Assembly (NCBI GenBank): GCA_964594065.1
Contig: CAZQKX010000009.1
Span: 13,448-77,447 of the forward strand
Source of the DNA: 4572-13 sp964594065
GTDB lineage: Bacteria; Planctomycetota; Phycisphaerae; Sedimentisphaerales; Anaerohalosphaeraceae
DNA: 64,000 nucleotides
Reading direction: 5' to 3'
In this document: positions 26,558 to 35,443 of the stretch, piece by piece
Layout: every line of letters begins with the position of its first letter
Position numbering within the stretch: the first letter of the stretch is position 1
Notes under the pieces: generated by a model
Database searches by the model: none
What the model was told of the DNA's origin: nothing
The model's input: only the letters and a program-made list of their open reading frames with translations
Program-made: the position numbers and the translations under genes

Positions 26558-27924
26558 TTTTTGTTCCTGTTCATTTGTGTCAGGCCATGATCCCAGACCT
26601 GGGCGATTTCCTGTAATTGTTTTAACGTTTGATCAAAAGGTGTTTTTTGCCGGACGGGTTGGATCAGAAATTGCCGGATTCGATCGATCAAGGCAATGGC
26701 AGCGTCGATGTTGTAATTACTTCCCGGAGAAAATGCTCCGATGTTGATCAAATCTTCAGCGTCAACAAACGTTGCATAAATCTCTTTAAGCTTTCGAGCG
26801 GCAGCCAGGTGCTCCTGGGAAACGACCGACGGCATCAATCGACTAATGCTTTGAAGAATATCAATGGCGGGGTAATGTCCTCTGTCTGCCAATTGTCTGG
26901 AAAGAACAATATGTCCATCCAGCAGACTTCGCGCACTGTCGGCGACGGGGTCATTCAGATCGTCTCCTTCGGTTAGGACCGTCAGCAGTCCTGTGATGCT
27001 GCCTTTACTGCTGCAGCCGAGCCGCTCGACTAATCGCGGCAGCATGGCAAATACACTGGGGCAATAGCCTTTCGATGCCGGTGGTTCGCCGGCGGCCAGT
27101 CCGATTTCTCGCTGGGCTTGGGCAAACCGTGTCAAGGAGTCCATCATGAATAGAACGTCTCTGCCGGTATCACGAAAATACTCTGCAACGGTAGCCGCGA
27201 CCAAGGCGGCTTTAATACGTTGGATCGCAGGGGCATCCGACGTGGCCACCACGACGACACTGTGGGCCAGTCCCTCGGGGCCGAGATTTTCTTCAATAAA
27301 TTCTCTGACCTCACGTCCGCGCTCTCCGATCAGCGCAACGACATTAACATCTGCGTCAGTGGAGTTTGCCAGATCGCCCAGCAGGACGCTTTTGCCAACG
27401 CCGCTGCCGGAGAAAATCCCCAGACGCTGCCCCTTGGCACAAGACAGAAGACCGTCGATCGAACGGATGCCCAATGACAGGGGTTGTGATATCTTTTCGC
27501 GTTCCATCGGCGGGATCGAGGTTGAGTCCAGGCGTCGTTTTTCTGATCCAAGCAATGGTCCTTTGTTGTCAATCGGGTTTCCGAGTCCATTGATAGTTCG
27601 TCCCAGGATATCATCGCCCAAGCTGATGTAACGCGGGGCTCGCTTGGCTGTTACAGCATCTCCGGGCGAGATGCCGTCAACATATTCTAACGGCAGCAGC
27701 AGCAGGTTCTCATTCTGAAACCCTACAACTTCCGCCATCGCTGTACGCCCTTTGCGCAGATGGATACAGCACAATTCGCCCAGTCCCAGCAAAGGACCGG
27801 TTGACTCGATGATCAGTCCCGAAAGACGAACAACAGAACCCTGGCAATGCAGCAGTCGCGCATTATTCAAAATAGAATGAAACGCATCAAAATTAATATT
27901 TGATTTTTCCGTTTGTGTAAACAT
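26554..27924 (-). CDS. fliI: Flagellar export ATPase FliI
   Basis: FliI is the F1-beta-like ATPase that energises flagellar protein export. The 456-residue protein has the Walker A motif SGSGVGKS (172-179), a VALIGERGREVREFIEENLG segment and the Walker B region DVLFMMDSLTRFAQAQREIGLAAGEPP, all conserved. The length is typical. It lies between fliH and fliJ. Confidence 0.97.
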   Translation of the reverse strand: MFTQTEKSNINFDAFHSILNNARLLHCQGSVVRLSGLIIESTGPLLGLGELCCIHLRKGRTAMAEVVGFQNENLLLLPLEYVDGISPGDAVTAKRAPRYISLGDDILGRTINGLGNPIDNKGPLLGSEKRRLDSTSIPPMEREKISQPLSLGIRSIDGLLSCAKGQRLGIFSGSGVGKSVLLGDLANSTDADVNVVALIGERGREVREFIEENLGPEGLAHSVVVVATSDAPAIQRIKAALVAATVAEYFRDTGRDVLFMMDSLTRFAQAQREIGLAAGEPPASKGYCPSVFAMLPRLVERLGCSSKGSITGLLTVLTEGDDLNDPVADSARSLLDGHIVLSRQLADRGHYPAIDILQSISRLMPSVVSQEHLAAARKLKEIYATFVDAEDLINIGAFSPGSNYNIDAAIALIDRIRQFLIQPVRQKTPFDQTLKQLQEIAQVWDHGLTQMNRNKK

Positions 27925-27933
27925 GACTTCTGA

Positions 27934-28491
27934 TTATTCTTTTTTTAACAATTCTGCAACATGCTCAAGCTGCTCATCGATGATAGAGTTTACGATACCT
28001 TTCGGGCAGCTGATCCTGCATTCGGCCAGTCCGATTTTCGGGTCTGCGATAAATTGGTAATTTGCCAAATGATGGTGAGGATTTTGTTCAAAAAATCGGT
28101 TACATGTTTCAATGTCAACCGGATTCAGATGAATTTGAATGTCTTCTCCGGAAGGAACATCGGCCAGTGCCTGCTCGATGACTTTCTCAATTTTGTAATC
28201 TCCCTCACAGGCCTGTTTTTCCAGGATTTTTCGTGCGATTTCTACACTTAAACGCGCGATTTGTTCTTTATGATTACTGATCGCCATTTCCCAATTCGAA
28301 TTCAGCTTATCAGTAATAGCGCTCAGCACCTGACAGAGCTGCTCGATATGCTTTTTCTGCTGAGCCAGACTTTCCATACTTTCTGATACGGTCTCATTTG
28401 CTTCTGTCAGCGTTTGCTCCAGATTCCACTCGACGGGTTCGTCTATGAGCCGGACACTTTTTATAGGTTTTGTAAGTTTTAGACAAATCAT
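27934..28491 (-). CDS. fliH: Flagellar assembly regulator FliH
   Basis: FliH regulates FliI and links it to the C-ring. The 185-residue protein has a coiled-coil N-terminal half. The C-terminal domain shows HKEQIARLSVEIARKILEKQ and the later IQIHLNPVDIE, which are typical of FliH and V-ATPase E subunits. It lies between fliG and fliI with gaps of 3 and 9 bases. Confidence 0.9.
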   Translation of the reverse strand: MICLKLTKPIKSVRLIDEPVEWNLEQTLTEANETVSESMESLAQQKKHIEQLCQVLSAITDKLNSNWEMAISNHKEQIARLSVEIARKILEKQACEGDYKIEKVIEQALADVPSGEDIQIHLNPVDIETCNRFFEQNPHHHLANYQFIADPKIGLAECRISCPKGIVNSIIDEQLEHVAELLKKE

Positions 28492-28494
28492 TTT

Positions 28495-29487
28495 TTATGC
28501 GTCAATGAAAGTCAGCTCCCCTTCATTGTTTAGTTTTTCCAGAGAATCAATAATTGTTTGACGAGCTGTCATAATATCTTCTTTTTTTGGACTGGACATA
28601 AGTTCGGTTTCTTCATCGATCATGTCACTGATTCGTTCCGAAACGTTAGCTTTAACCTTCTGTGCGATTGCCTCGTCGGTCTCATACAGCGCCAGTGCCA
28701 TGAGAGGAGCATCGACTTCTCGCAGAGCCTCCTGAAGAGAACGGTCTGCTACACTACAAACATCTTCCCAGAGGATCATATTCTTGAGGATCGTATCGGC
28801 CAATGCTTTATCCGTTTTGGCGATCGACAAGATCAGGCCGTCTCGGACTTCTTTACTGAGATTCCGAAGGATGACGGCTGTTTTACGGACAGGACTGACC
28901 TCCGGAGAACCGTCTTCTGCCGGTGCCTTTGCCGTGATGCGGCTAAGGAGGGTTTCAGCAACACGCTGCTTGATTTGCGTCGAAACCGCTTGGTTTGACG
29001 TCATTCGGCTGACAACCTGAAGTCGTTTTTCTTCACTTAACAGGCAAAGAACTTGTGACCCAAGTTTTTCAGTGAGCTCTGATATCAGAATAGCGCCCGC
29101 CTGAGGATGTTCATTTTCCAGAATCTCAGCCAAAACTTCCGGGCTCTTTTTTCGAAGCGGAATGAAGGGGTCTTTTTTTTGGACCAACTCCTTGATCTGC
29201 TGTTGGATATGGTCAGCCTTTTCCTGGCCGATGGAACTCTTGAGCATTTCATTTAAAAACTGGTTTGGTTCATAGCTGCTGCTTTTGTTCAGAGATGAAC
29301 AAAACTCCTGTGCCAGGTTGACTTTTTCATAAGCGTCCCCTCTGCCGCAGGCTTCCAGATATGCAACTTCCACGGAAAGCTCCTCTACAATTGCAGGATC
29401 GATTCCCTTAAGCAGTTCCGCGGCGGTTGCAACATCGAGACTTGTTAAAAGAAGGGCAGCTTTTTGTTTTCCGGTCAAAGCGCTCAT
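28495..29487 (-). CDS. fliG: Flagellar motor switch protein FliG
   Basis: FliG is the torque-generating C-ring protein. The 330-residue protein begins ALTGKQKAALLLTSLD and has the middle-domain motif ENEHPQAGAILIS with the EHPQ signature. The C-terminal domain has acidic and basic helix residues (DETDEAIAQKVKANV region). It follows fliF by 4 bases. fliM and fliN, its C-ring partners, are not in the window. Confidence 0.95.
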   Translation of the reverse strand: MSALTGKQKAALLLTSLDVATAAELLKGIDPAIVEELSVEVAYLEACGRGDAYEKVNLAQEFCSSLNKSSSYEPNQFLNEMLKSSIGQEKADHIQQQIKELVQKKDPFIPLRKKSPEVLAEILENEHPQAGAILISELTEKLGSQVLCLLSEEKRLQVVSRMTSNQAVSTQIKQRVAETLLSRITAKAPAEDGSPEVSPVRKTAVILRNLSKEVRDGLILSIAKTDKALADTILKNMILWEDVCSVADRSLQEALREVDAPLMALALYETDEAIAQKVKANVSERISDMIDEETELMSSPKKEDIMTARQTIIDSLEKLNNEGELTFIDA

Positions 29488-29491
29488 TTAG

Positions 29492-31012
29492 CTACGCTCC
29501 TTTTTGACTGATCCAGCTGTTAAAGAGTTGTTTGGCGCGGTCCGGATTGCTCTGCATGGCGCTGGTGATTTGCTGTCGCAGCATCAGCATCTGTTCATTT
29601 TGTCCTGCGGCGGCCGGCAGCAGGCCCGCCTGGTTGACAGATGTTGGAAGTTGTTGTGGGTTTGTATCGGTCGATCCGGATTTCGATGACCGTGTAAATA
29701 TCTTCAGGACAATGATCGCACAGATAGCCATGAGGCCCAGGGAACCCTGTTTGGCGATTCCCATATAAAGCTGCCATTTTGGAGCCGCAGTATCCGCCTC
29801 AATGACCGGAGGCCGGTTGAACCGGGTATTAACGACTTTCAGGGAATCCGTTTCCTTCAGTCCCAAAGCATTGCGGATAATTGTTTCAATATCAGAGACT
29901 GTCATTAATTCACCCGCGGGTGCTGCAGTTTCGGCTTCTCCTTCAACCGGCTCCGGGGCTGAAAGGTCTACAAAAGCCGCAACAGCCAGTGATTCAATGT
30001 CTCCGGCAAGTTGAGATTTTTGTTCGATTGTTTTGCCTACAAGATAATCTGTCGTGATGAGTTTATCTATTTTTTCACTGGTATTGCCCTGTGGTTTTTC
30101 TTCGGAAGAAGCGTTCGCAATTCCCTCTTTTTCCGTTAATGTTTTGATTTCTTCCTTGGTGGGCACTTTTCCGGAGGGGTCGTAACGTTCCGTGACCGTG
30201 CTGGAAGAGATCATATTAATTGTGGCGCTGACTCTGACGCTGGCTCGCCCGGGCCCGAGAACGCTGCCCAGCATATCTTCGACCTTACGGGCAAGATTTT
30301 CCTCTACACGGGTTTTATAATCGTGTACTGAGCCGGTTCCCGCATCCAGAGCATTATCGTTTTTAACCGAAAGCAGCCGTCCGTTTGAATCAACCAGCGT
30401 CACATTTTCGCTTTTGAGACCCGAAACACCGCCGGCAACAAGATGGCTGATGGAGGCAATATTGGATGAAGACAAACTGTAACCGGCTCTGAGTTTAATA
30501 ACAACCGAGGCTGTGGTATCTGAACTGTCGGGTCTTAAAAAGCTCTGTTTATTTTCGACAATATGAACTCTTGCGTACTCGACACCGTCAAGTGTTTGAA
30601 TGCTCTTGGCCAGTTCATCCTGCAAAGCCCGTTTCAAATTGACATTTTGAACCAAAGGGCTGACCCCGATTTTTTCATCGTCAAAGATTTTATAGCCCTT
30701 TTGTGCGCTTTCCGGCAGGCCTTCTCGTGCCATTGTCAGTCGCAATGCGGCAATTTTATCGCGCGGGGCATAGACGCTTGTGCCGCCGGAACGGAGTTCA
30801 TAAGCAATTCCCTGTTCTGCGATCTTTTCCGTCATTTTACCTGCTTCTTCAGGGTGCAGATCCGAGTACAGCAATCCCAGGTCAGGCCTTTGGGACCAAT
30901 GCGCAACAAAGACTGCTGCGATAATAAATGTCAACAGAACCGTGACAAGCATCGCACGCTGAATAATACCGATTTTCTGCCAAACTAAATTGAGTTTATT
31001 AATGAAATCCAT
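29492..31012 (-). CDS. fliF: Flagellar MS-ring protein FliF
   Basis: FliF forms the MS ring in the inner membrane. The 506-residue protein has two hydrophobic segments (about 19-41 and 425-447). Between them is the ring-building domain with LYSDLHPEEAGKMTEKIAEQG, followed by the DGVEYARVHIV and LVAGGVSGLKSENVTLVDSNGRLLS segments, all characteristic. The length is a little short of the enterobacterial form (about 560). It lies between fliE and fliG. Confidence 0.96.
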   Translation of the reverse strand: MDFINKLNLVWQKIGIIQRAMLVTVLLTFIIAAVFVAHWSQRPDLGLLYSDLHPEEAGKMTEKIAEQGIAYELRSGGTSVYAPRDKIAALRLTMAREGLPESAQKGYKIFDDEKIGVSPLVQNVNLKRALQDELAKSIQTLDGVEYARVHIVENKQSFLRPDSSDTTASVVIKLRAGYSLSSSNIASISHLVAGGVSGLKSENVTLVDSNGRLLSVKNDNALDAGTGSVHDYKTRVEENLARKVEDMLGSVLGPGRASVRVSATINMISSSTVTERYDPSGKVPTKEEIKTLTEKEGIANASSEEKPQGNTSEKIDKLITTDYLVGKTIEQKSQLAGDIESLAVAAFVDLSAPEPVEGEAETAAPAGELMTVSDIETIIRNALGLKETDSLKVVNTRFNRPPVIEADTAAPKWQLYMGIAKQGSLGLMAICAIIVLKIFTRSSKSGSTDTNPQQLPTSVNQAGLLPAAAGQNEQMLMLRQQITSAMQSNPDRAKQLFNSWISQKGA

Positions 31013-31043
31013 AGGTTTTTAAATCATCTTAAGAGCTGGGTTA

Positions 31044-31355
31044 TCAAATCTGCATATTCATCGTTTGTTTATAAGCTTCGATTAATTTGTTACGAACACC
31101 CACCAATAGCTTAAAGCTCATGTCTGCTTTGGCGGCTTCTGCGACAACGGCGGTAATATCATTATTTTTGCCTGATAAAAGATCCTGAACTGAACTGTCA
31201 ACGGCTTCCTGTTGAGTATTGACTTTATCCAGACAGGCCTCTGCTGTTTTGATGGCGTCGGAGAACTTACCTTTTCCGGTTTCCGTCTTCAGGGGCTGTT
31301 GTGTATTCGGGGCAATGGATTTTGGATGATTGATCGTAGGATTAAAACTGATCAT
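31044..31355 (-). CDS. fliE: Flagellar basal body protein FliE
   Basis: FliE joins the MS ring to the rod and is the first exported protein. The 103-residue protein has the typical C-terminal KADMSFKLLVGVRNKLIEAYKQTMNMQI pattern, which ends in the FliE signature. It lies in the usual order flgB, flgC, fliE, fliF. Confidence 0.93.
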   Translation of the reverse strand: MISFNPTINHPKSIAPNTQQPLKTETGKGKFSDAIKTAEACLDKVNTQQEAVDSSVQDLLSGKNNDITAVVAEAAKADMSFKLLVGVRNKLIEAYKQTMNMQI

Positions 31356-31373
31356 TTATCGATCCCTTTCAAG

Positions 31374-31775
31374 TTACTTTAACAATTCCAATGTGGTTTC
31401 AACCATTTTTTGATAACGTTTCAGCACCGCGGCGTTAGCTTGGTAAGAACGAGATGCCAGGTTGAGATTCATCATCTCAATGGGTAGATTGACATTTGGC
31501 ATCTGGACATAACCTTGTTCATCTGACAGTGGATTTCCCGGGTCAAATAAGCTCTGAAATTCACTTTGGTCTTTGACAATTTCACCGATCTCGACTGGAC
31601 TGATACCATCCTGTGTGCTTTTAAGAACGGTTTCCAGCCGTTTGTAAGGTACCCCTTCGCCCGCATCTGCGGTTCGGGCGTTGGCGACGTTAGAAGAAAT
31701 GCTTTCCATGCTCTTTATTTGTGCACGAAGACCGCTGACGGCGATATCAATAGAATTAAATCCGTTTACTTCCAT
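31374..31775 (-). CDS. flgC: Flagellar rod protein FlgC
   Basis: FlgC is a proximal rod protein. It has FNSIDIAVSGLRAQIKSMES with the SNVANARTADAGEG motif near the N-terminus. The PNVNLPIEMMNLNLASRSYQANAAVLK helix is at the C-terminus, diagnostic of FlgC. I chose the ATG with GGAG nine bases upstream; a GTG five codons earlier is also open. It follows flgB by 27 bases. Confidence 0.94.
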   Translation of the reverse strand: MEVNGFNSIDIAVSGLRAQIKSMESISSNVANARTADAGEGVPYKRLETVLKSTQDGISPVEIGEIVKDQSEFQSLFDPGNPLSDEQGYVQMPNVNLPIEMMNLNLASRSYQANAAVLKRYQKMVETTLELLK

Positions 31776-31802
31776 TTTTTCAGGCTCCACTTAGGAGAAC
31801 TC

Positions 31803-32159
31803 CTATATTTTGATGGCAAGATCGATCTGGTTGTATTTCTGGCGCAACAACCGAATATAAGTTGTATGCTTGAGCGAATTTTGCACCATTTTACCGATCT
31901 CATTTTCCAGGTTTACATCGTTACCGTTTGATTTTACAGGCGTTGTGTTCGATTCGACAATCTCCGGGTCGATCTGGTCGGCACGAATTGTCCCGTCGGT
32001 ATTCATTGCTTTGCCTAGGGCATCTTCAAATGCGACATCAACTGTCCGGTACCCCGGCGAGTTTAGATTGGCAATATTACTGCTGATAGCCTGCTGGCGC
32101 ATGTTTTCTGCCTGTATCCCAGCCTGCAGCAAATCTCTAATATCGTTGACATTGCCCAT
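31803..32159 (-). CDS. flgB: Flagellar rod protein FlgB
   Basis: FlgB is a proximal rod protein. The 118-residue protein has ENMRQQAISSNIANLNSPGYR at the N-terminus and VNLENEIGKMVQNSLKHTTYIRLL at the C-terminus, both standard for FlgB. It opens the leftward flagellar operon, which runs about 14 kb to the FlhA-like gene. Transcription probably starts from a sigma-54 promoter about 45 bases upstream. Confidence 0.95.
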   Translation of the reverse strand: MGNVNDIRDLLQAGIQAENMRQQAISSNIANLNSPGYRTVDVAFEDALGKAMNTDGTIRADQIDPEIVESNTTPVKSNGNDVNLENEIGKMVQNSLKHTTYIRLLRQKYNQIDLAIKI

Positions 32160-32212
32160 AATATAGTTTGTTACCCTTTCTTTTCTTTAGAGTCTCAGCT
32201 CTAATGTAATTA

Positions 32213-32229
32213 AGCAAAAAACATACCAA
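32213..32229 (-). promoter_or_regulatory. Sigma-54 (-24/-12) promoter of the flgB operon
   Basis: The minus strand reads TTGGTATGTTTTTTGCTT. GG and GC are 12 bases apart, as required. The predicted start is near 32202, giving a leader of about 43 bases. It shares TTGGTAT/C...TTGC with the flgD promoter. Confidence 0.82.
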
Positions 32230-32570
32230 TTTAAAATATAAGGCTCTTTTTGACGAAAAATGGGCAATTATGTTGTTTTTAAGCTCAAATCTCTAATCAA
32301 TTGCGTGTTATCAACATTCCTGGCGTTAGGATTCTAAACAAAACCGTAAAAAATTGAACGGGGCTAATAAACTGTGCATGTTTGCTGAAAGCTAAGGCCT
32401 ATTCAGCTAAATAGGCAAAAAACCGGAAATTCTGTCCTATTTAGACGGTATTTTTTGCTAAAAAAACTATCCAACTCGCAAGCGTCCAGAAAAGGCATAA
32501 AATGCCGAATAAATTGTAAGTCAATGAAAACAATGAGGATACGGCAATTTCAGGTAGTTTTTGGGGCCAT

Positions 32571-32587
32571 CTGGTATCGTTTTTGCT
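32571..32587 (+). promoter_or_regulatory. Sigma-54 (-24/-12) promoter of fliK
   Basis: The sequence CTGGTATCGTTTTTGCTT has GG at 32573-32574 and GC at 32585-32586, again 12 apart. The expected start, near 32598, falls on the first ATG of fliK, so the transcript may have little or no leader. Confidence 0.8.
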
Positions 32588-32596
32588 TTAATTCTT

Positions 32597-34123
32597 ATGA
32601 AAATGACGATTAACGTACAAAAATTGGGTCTTGATTCAGTTCAAAAAAGTTCCCGGAAGGGCTCGGCTTCTCCTGATGCTCCGGCGAGCATATATGATTT
32701 GATCTTTGTGGGCGGCCCAACTGTAAATGAGATATCACAGAGTCAGAAAGAGTTGCTTTTAAAAAGAGCAAATCTCCTGAGCTTCAATAAGGTGTTGACG
32801 GATAAAACTACCCCCGCATCGCAAAACCCGGACAAAATGGTTGATACTGCAGAAAACCTTCTCGCACAGACCGCCGGTTTAATTCCGCCTAATATACAAC
32901 ATATCGACATCGAAAAACAGGTATCTTCGAACAATAATGATAGCATCGTATCTTCTCCCAAGGAAACACTTCCGGCTGCTCAATCTGAAATAATTGCACC
33001 CCGGCAAATTCATGTAGACGAAAACAAAGCTGCTGTTGAAACCTCCCGGGAATATGATTCGACAGTCTCAAAAAAAATGACTTCTGAGACCAATGATCGT
33101 TTATTGTCTGTTCCGCAGGACCAGAAGGCTGCTGGGGTCGCTCCGGATAAAATGAATGCATTCATTCATCCATCTGAAGATACAAACATGCCCAAAACTC
33201 ATCGAGTCCTTATCTCAGATAGTCAAAAAGTTATGTTGGAGACTCATAACACCGTTGAGCAGCATAATGAAGTTAAACAGCCAATGGCTCATGTCTCTGA
33301 AAACAAGTTTTTTGAGTCGCAGACAAAGCAAAACACTGATCAGATCATAGACAGGGTTGTTCAGGAGGCCGGATGGCCTAAAGACATACCGGATTTATCA
33401 GTCGCCCAAAATCCGCTTAACGAGGCGTATTCTCAGGTCAATCAGGCCCTTACGCCCAATGAGACTGTTATAAAAGACACGATTTCTGAGGTAAATGCCC
33501 AGTTTCAGGCATCTTCTCAGATCGACGAATCAGGCCGTACCGACACAAAAGTACGGCCGGCAGACCAGGCACTTGCTGACGAGTTTATGAGCAACTTGGG
33601 GGACGCTTTCGATAAGGTTGCTGTCTCCAGGTCCGATACACAAGCAGAAGGACAGGTCTCTGACCCCGATGCAATAGCCAGGCAGCTAACGGACTCGATT
33701 CGTTCCGCTGATCTGTCTGACAATCAGCTAAGGATTCAACTCAGCCCAAAGGAACTGGGTCAGATCAAGATCACTTTTGAAACCCGGCAGGAAGAGGTTG
33801 TTGGGGTTATCGAAGTGTCACGCATGGCGACAAAAGAACAGTTGCAGACACTGATGCCTGGCCTGATTCAGGATATTCGGGATGCCGGTGTTGAAGTGAA
33901 AGAGCTTTCCGTTTCTGACAAACTGCTTGATCAGTCACTGACAGACCAGGGTCGACAGTTTACGCAGCAGCATCAGGACCCGGATCAAATGTCTGATCTT
34001 CAGGAAAGATCCCAGCTCCATAACCCAGGTTACAAACCCATTGACCCTGCAGCATCGAATGTCTCAAAGGAAGTGAATTTACACGGAATACCCCACAGCA
34101 AAATGATCGATCAGCTTGCGTAA
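32597..34123 (+). CDS. fliK: Flagellar hook-length control protein FliK
   Basis: FliK measures hook length and triggers the export switch. The N-terminal ~370 residues are low in hydrophobic content and rich in Gln, Ser, Asp and Lys, as in a flexible ruler. The C-terminal Flg_hook domain has LRIQLSPKELGQIKITFETR and the GVIEVSRMATKEQLQTLMPGL pattern with AGVEVKELSVSD, which is diagnostic. An upstream TTG in frame would put the sigma-54 promoter inside the gene, so I start at ATG 32597. ATG 32603 is also possible. No Shine-Dalgarno site is visible. Confidence 0.9.
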   Translation: MKMTINVQKLGLDSVQKSSRKGSASPDAPASIYDLIFVGGPTVNEISQSQKELLLKRANLLSFNKVLTDKTTPASQNPDKMVDTAENLLAQTAGLIPPNIQHIDIEKQVSSNNNDSIVSSPKETLPAAQSEIIAPRQIHVDENKAAVETSREYDSTVSKKMTSETNDRLLSVPQDQKAAGVAPDKMNAFIHPSEDTNMPKTHRVLISDSQKVMLETHNTVEQHNEVKQPMAHVSENKFFESQTKQNTDQIIDRVVQEAGWPKDIPDLSVAQNPLNEAYSQVNQALTPNETVIKDTISEVNAQFQASSQIDESGRTDTKVRPADQALADEFMSNLGDAFDKVAVSRSDTQAEGQVSDPDAIARQLTDSIRSADLSDNQLRIQLSPKELGQIKITFETRQEEVVGVIEVSRMATKEQLQTLMPGLIQDIRDAGVEVKELSVSDKLLDQSLTDQGRQFTQQHQDPDQMSDLQERSQLHNPGYKPIDPAASNVSKEVNLHGIPHSKMIDQLA

Positions 34124-34486
34124 TGCAATCATCTATTCGGCCACTTTTACCGGAAAGATACCTATACATCTTTGTCCGTAATTCCTAAGCATCGTTTTTG
34201 ACAACATCCTCCCAAACGAGATTTAATCCGCATTAAACAGCAAAAAATTCAATTATGTTTGAAGCCGACACTCTTATTTCCCGTTTATCAGACGCATATA
34301 TTCTGTTTTTATAGGGTCCCGTGCCGCGTTCAAATTTCATAGGGATTTTCCCTTAAGATACTGGGGTTTTCCTCGATAAGTAAAGGTGTCAGGGAGATGA
34401 CAGATTCTCATGTGCTTGGTGCATGTGTCGGATTAATGAAAAAATAAGGATATTGACAGGCAAAAACGTTTTTTAGGAGTAATGAT
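34124..34486. other. Flagellin upstream region
   Basis: This stretch between fliK and flagellin contains a sigma-28-like promoter and a leader of about 100 bases. An AAAGAT...ATCTTT hairpin just after fliK has no T-run, so it is not a clear terminator. No gene is visible. Confidence 0.55.
34353..34379 (+). promoter_or_regulatory. Sigma-28 (FliA)-like promoter of flagellin
   Basis: The sequence TTAAGATA, an exact 11-base spacer, and CTCGATAA match the sigma-28 consensus TAAAGTTT-N11-GCCGATAA at 5 of 8 and 6 of 8 positions. It lies about 110 bases before the flagellin start. No sigma-54 site with correct spacing was found in this stretch. Confidence 0.5.
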
Positions 34487-35302
34487 ATGTTAACAGTGAA
34501 CAACAATCTAATGGCAAGCAACGCCGCAAGGAACCTGAGCAAGAGTTATAATTCTCTTGCAGGTTCGATCGAGAAGCTGTCGTCAGGCCTTCGCATCAAC
34601 AGTGCAAAGGACGACGCTGCAGGCTTGGCAGTCCGTGAATCAATGAGAGCAGAAATCTCTGTTTTGCGTCAGGGCTCTCGTAACGCACAGGACGGTATCA
34701 GCATGCTGCAGACAATGGAAGGTGCAATGGCTACAATTGATGACATTCTGGTGCGTATGAGAGAACTGGCTGAGCAATCTGCTACGGGCTCTTATTCTGA
34801 TGCTCAGCGTGCATTGATGGATGCTGAATTTGTTCAGTTGGCTGCGGAAATCGACCGAATCACAGAAGCAACCACATTCAACGGCATTTCACTGCTCGAT
34901 AATGCGGCAACAACTGTAGCGATTCATGTGGGTACTGCTTCAACAATTGATGCCGATGCTGTTGACATGACGTCAGCAACACTGGGCGTTGATGCTGTCG
35001 GTGCTACGATCGACACGGCTGCCAATGCTATTCTTGCACTGGCTACAGTTGCAACTGCAATTGATACGAAGGACGCAGCTCGTGCAACGTTTGGTTCGAT
35101 CATGAACCGTTTGGAAAGCACAATTTCCGTTGTTGACATCCAGGCCGAAAACCTCCAGGTTGCGGAAAGTCGTATTTCTGATGTGGATATGGCTACGGAG
35201 ATGGCTAATTTCACAAGCAGTCAGGTTCTGGCTCAGGCAGGTATTTCAATGCTGGCTCAAGCCAACACTGTTCCTCAGATGGCACTTACGTTACTCCGTT
35301 AG
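34487..35302 (+). CDS. fliC: Flagellin FliC (short form)
   Basis: Flagellin forms the filament. The 271-residue protein has the N-terminal signature IEKLSSGLRINSAKDDAAGLA. The C-terminal signature runs ISDVDMATEMANFTSSQVLAQAG and ends in PQMALTLLR. Only about 70 residues, rich in Ala/Thr/Asp, separate the conserved ends, so domains D2/D3 are practically absent. An AGGAG Shine-Dalgarno site is well placed. A strong terminator follows, and fliS is next. Confidence 0.96.
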   Translation: MLTVNNNLMASNAARNLSKSYNSLAGSIEKLSSGLRINSAKDDAAGLAVRESMRAEISVLRQGSRNAQDGISMLQTMEGAMATIDDILVRMRELAEQSATGSYSDAQRALMDAEFVQLAAEIDRITEATTFNGISLLDNAATTVAIHVGTASTIDADAVDMTSATLGVDAVGATIDTAANAILALATVATAIDTKDAARATFGSIMNRLESTISVVDIQAENLQVAESRISDVDMATEMANFTSSQVLAQAGISMLAQANTVPQMALTLLR

Positions 35303-35350
35303 AAAACGAAGACGCAAGGGGCGTGAAGGGGAAATATAGATAGAGAACAA

Positions 35351-35393
35351 CCGACAGATGGTGATGAATTCAAAACGCCATCTGTCGGTTTTC
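35351..35393 (+). terminator. Terminator after flagellin
   Basis: A perfect 11-bp stem (CCGACAGATGG with CCATCTGTCGG), a 16-base loop and TTTTC follow the flagellin gene. It should separate flagellin from fliS, or reduce read-through into it. Confidence 0.8.
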
Positions 35394-35443
35394 AAAAATT
35401 CTTGCATTGACAACAATTCAATAGAAGGAAGGCAGTAGAGGTC

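Larger units (their letters stand above)
32160..32596. other. Divergent flagellar promoter region (flgB / fliK)
   Basis: This gap holds the back-to-back sigma-54 promoters of flgB (leftward) and fliK (rightward), about 340 bases apart. The AT-rich centre may carry activator-binding sites serving both. No gene is visible. Confidence 0.65.

Noticed and set aside
34424..34445. TTGGTGCATGTGTCGG as a possible sigma-54 site before flagellin
   Set aside because: No GC at the required distance from GG.
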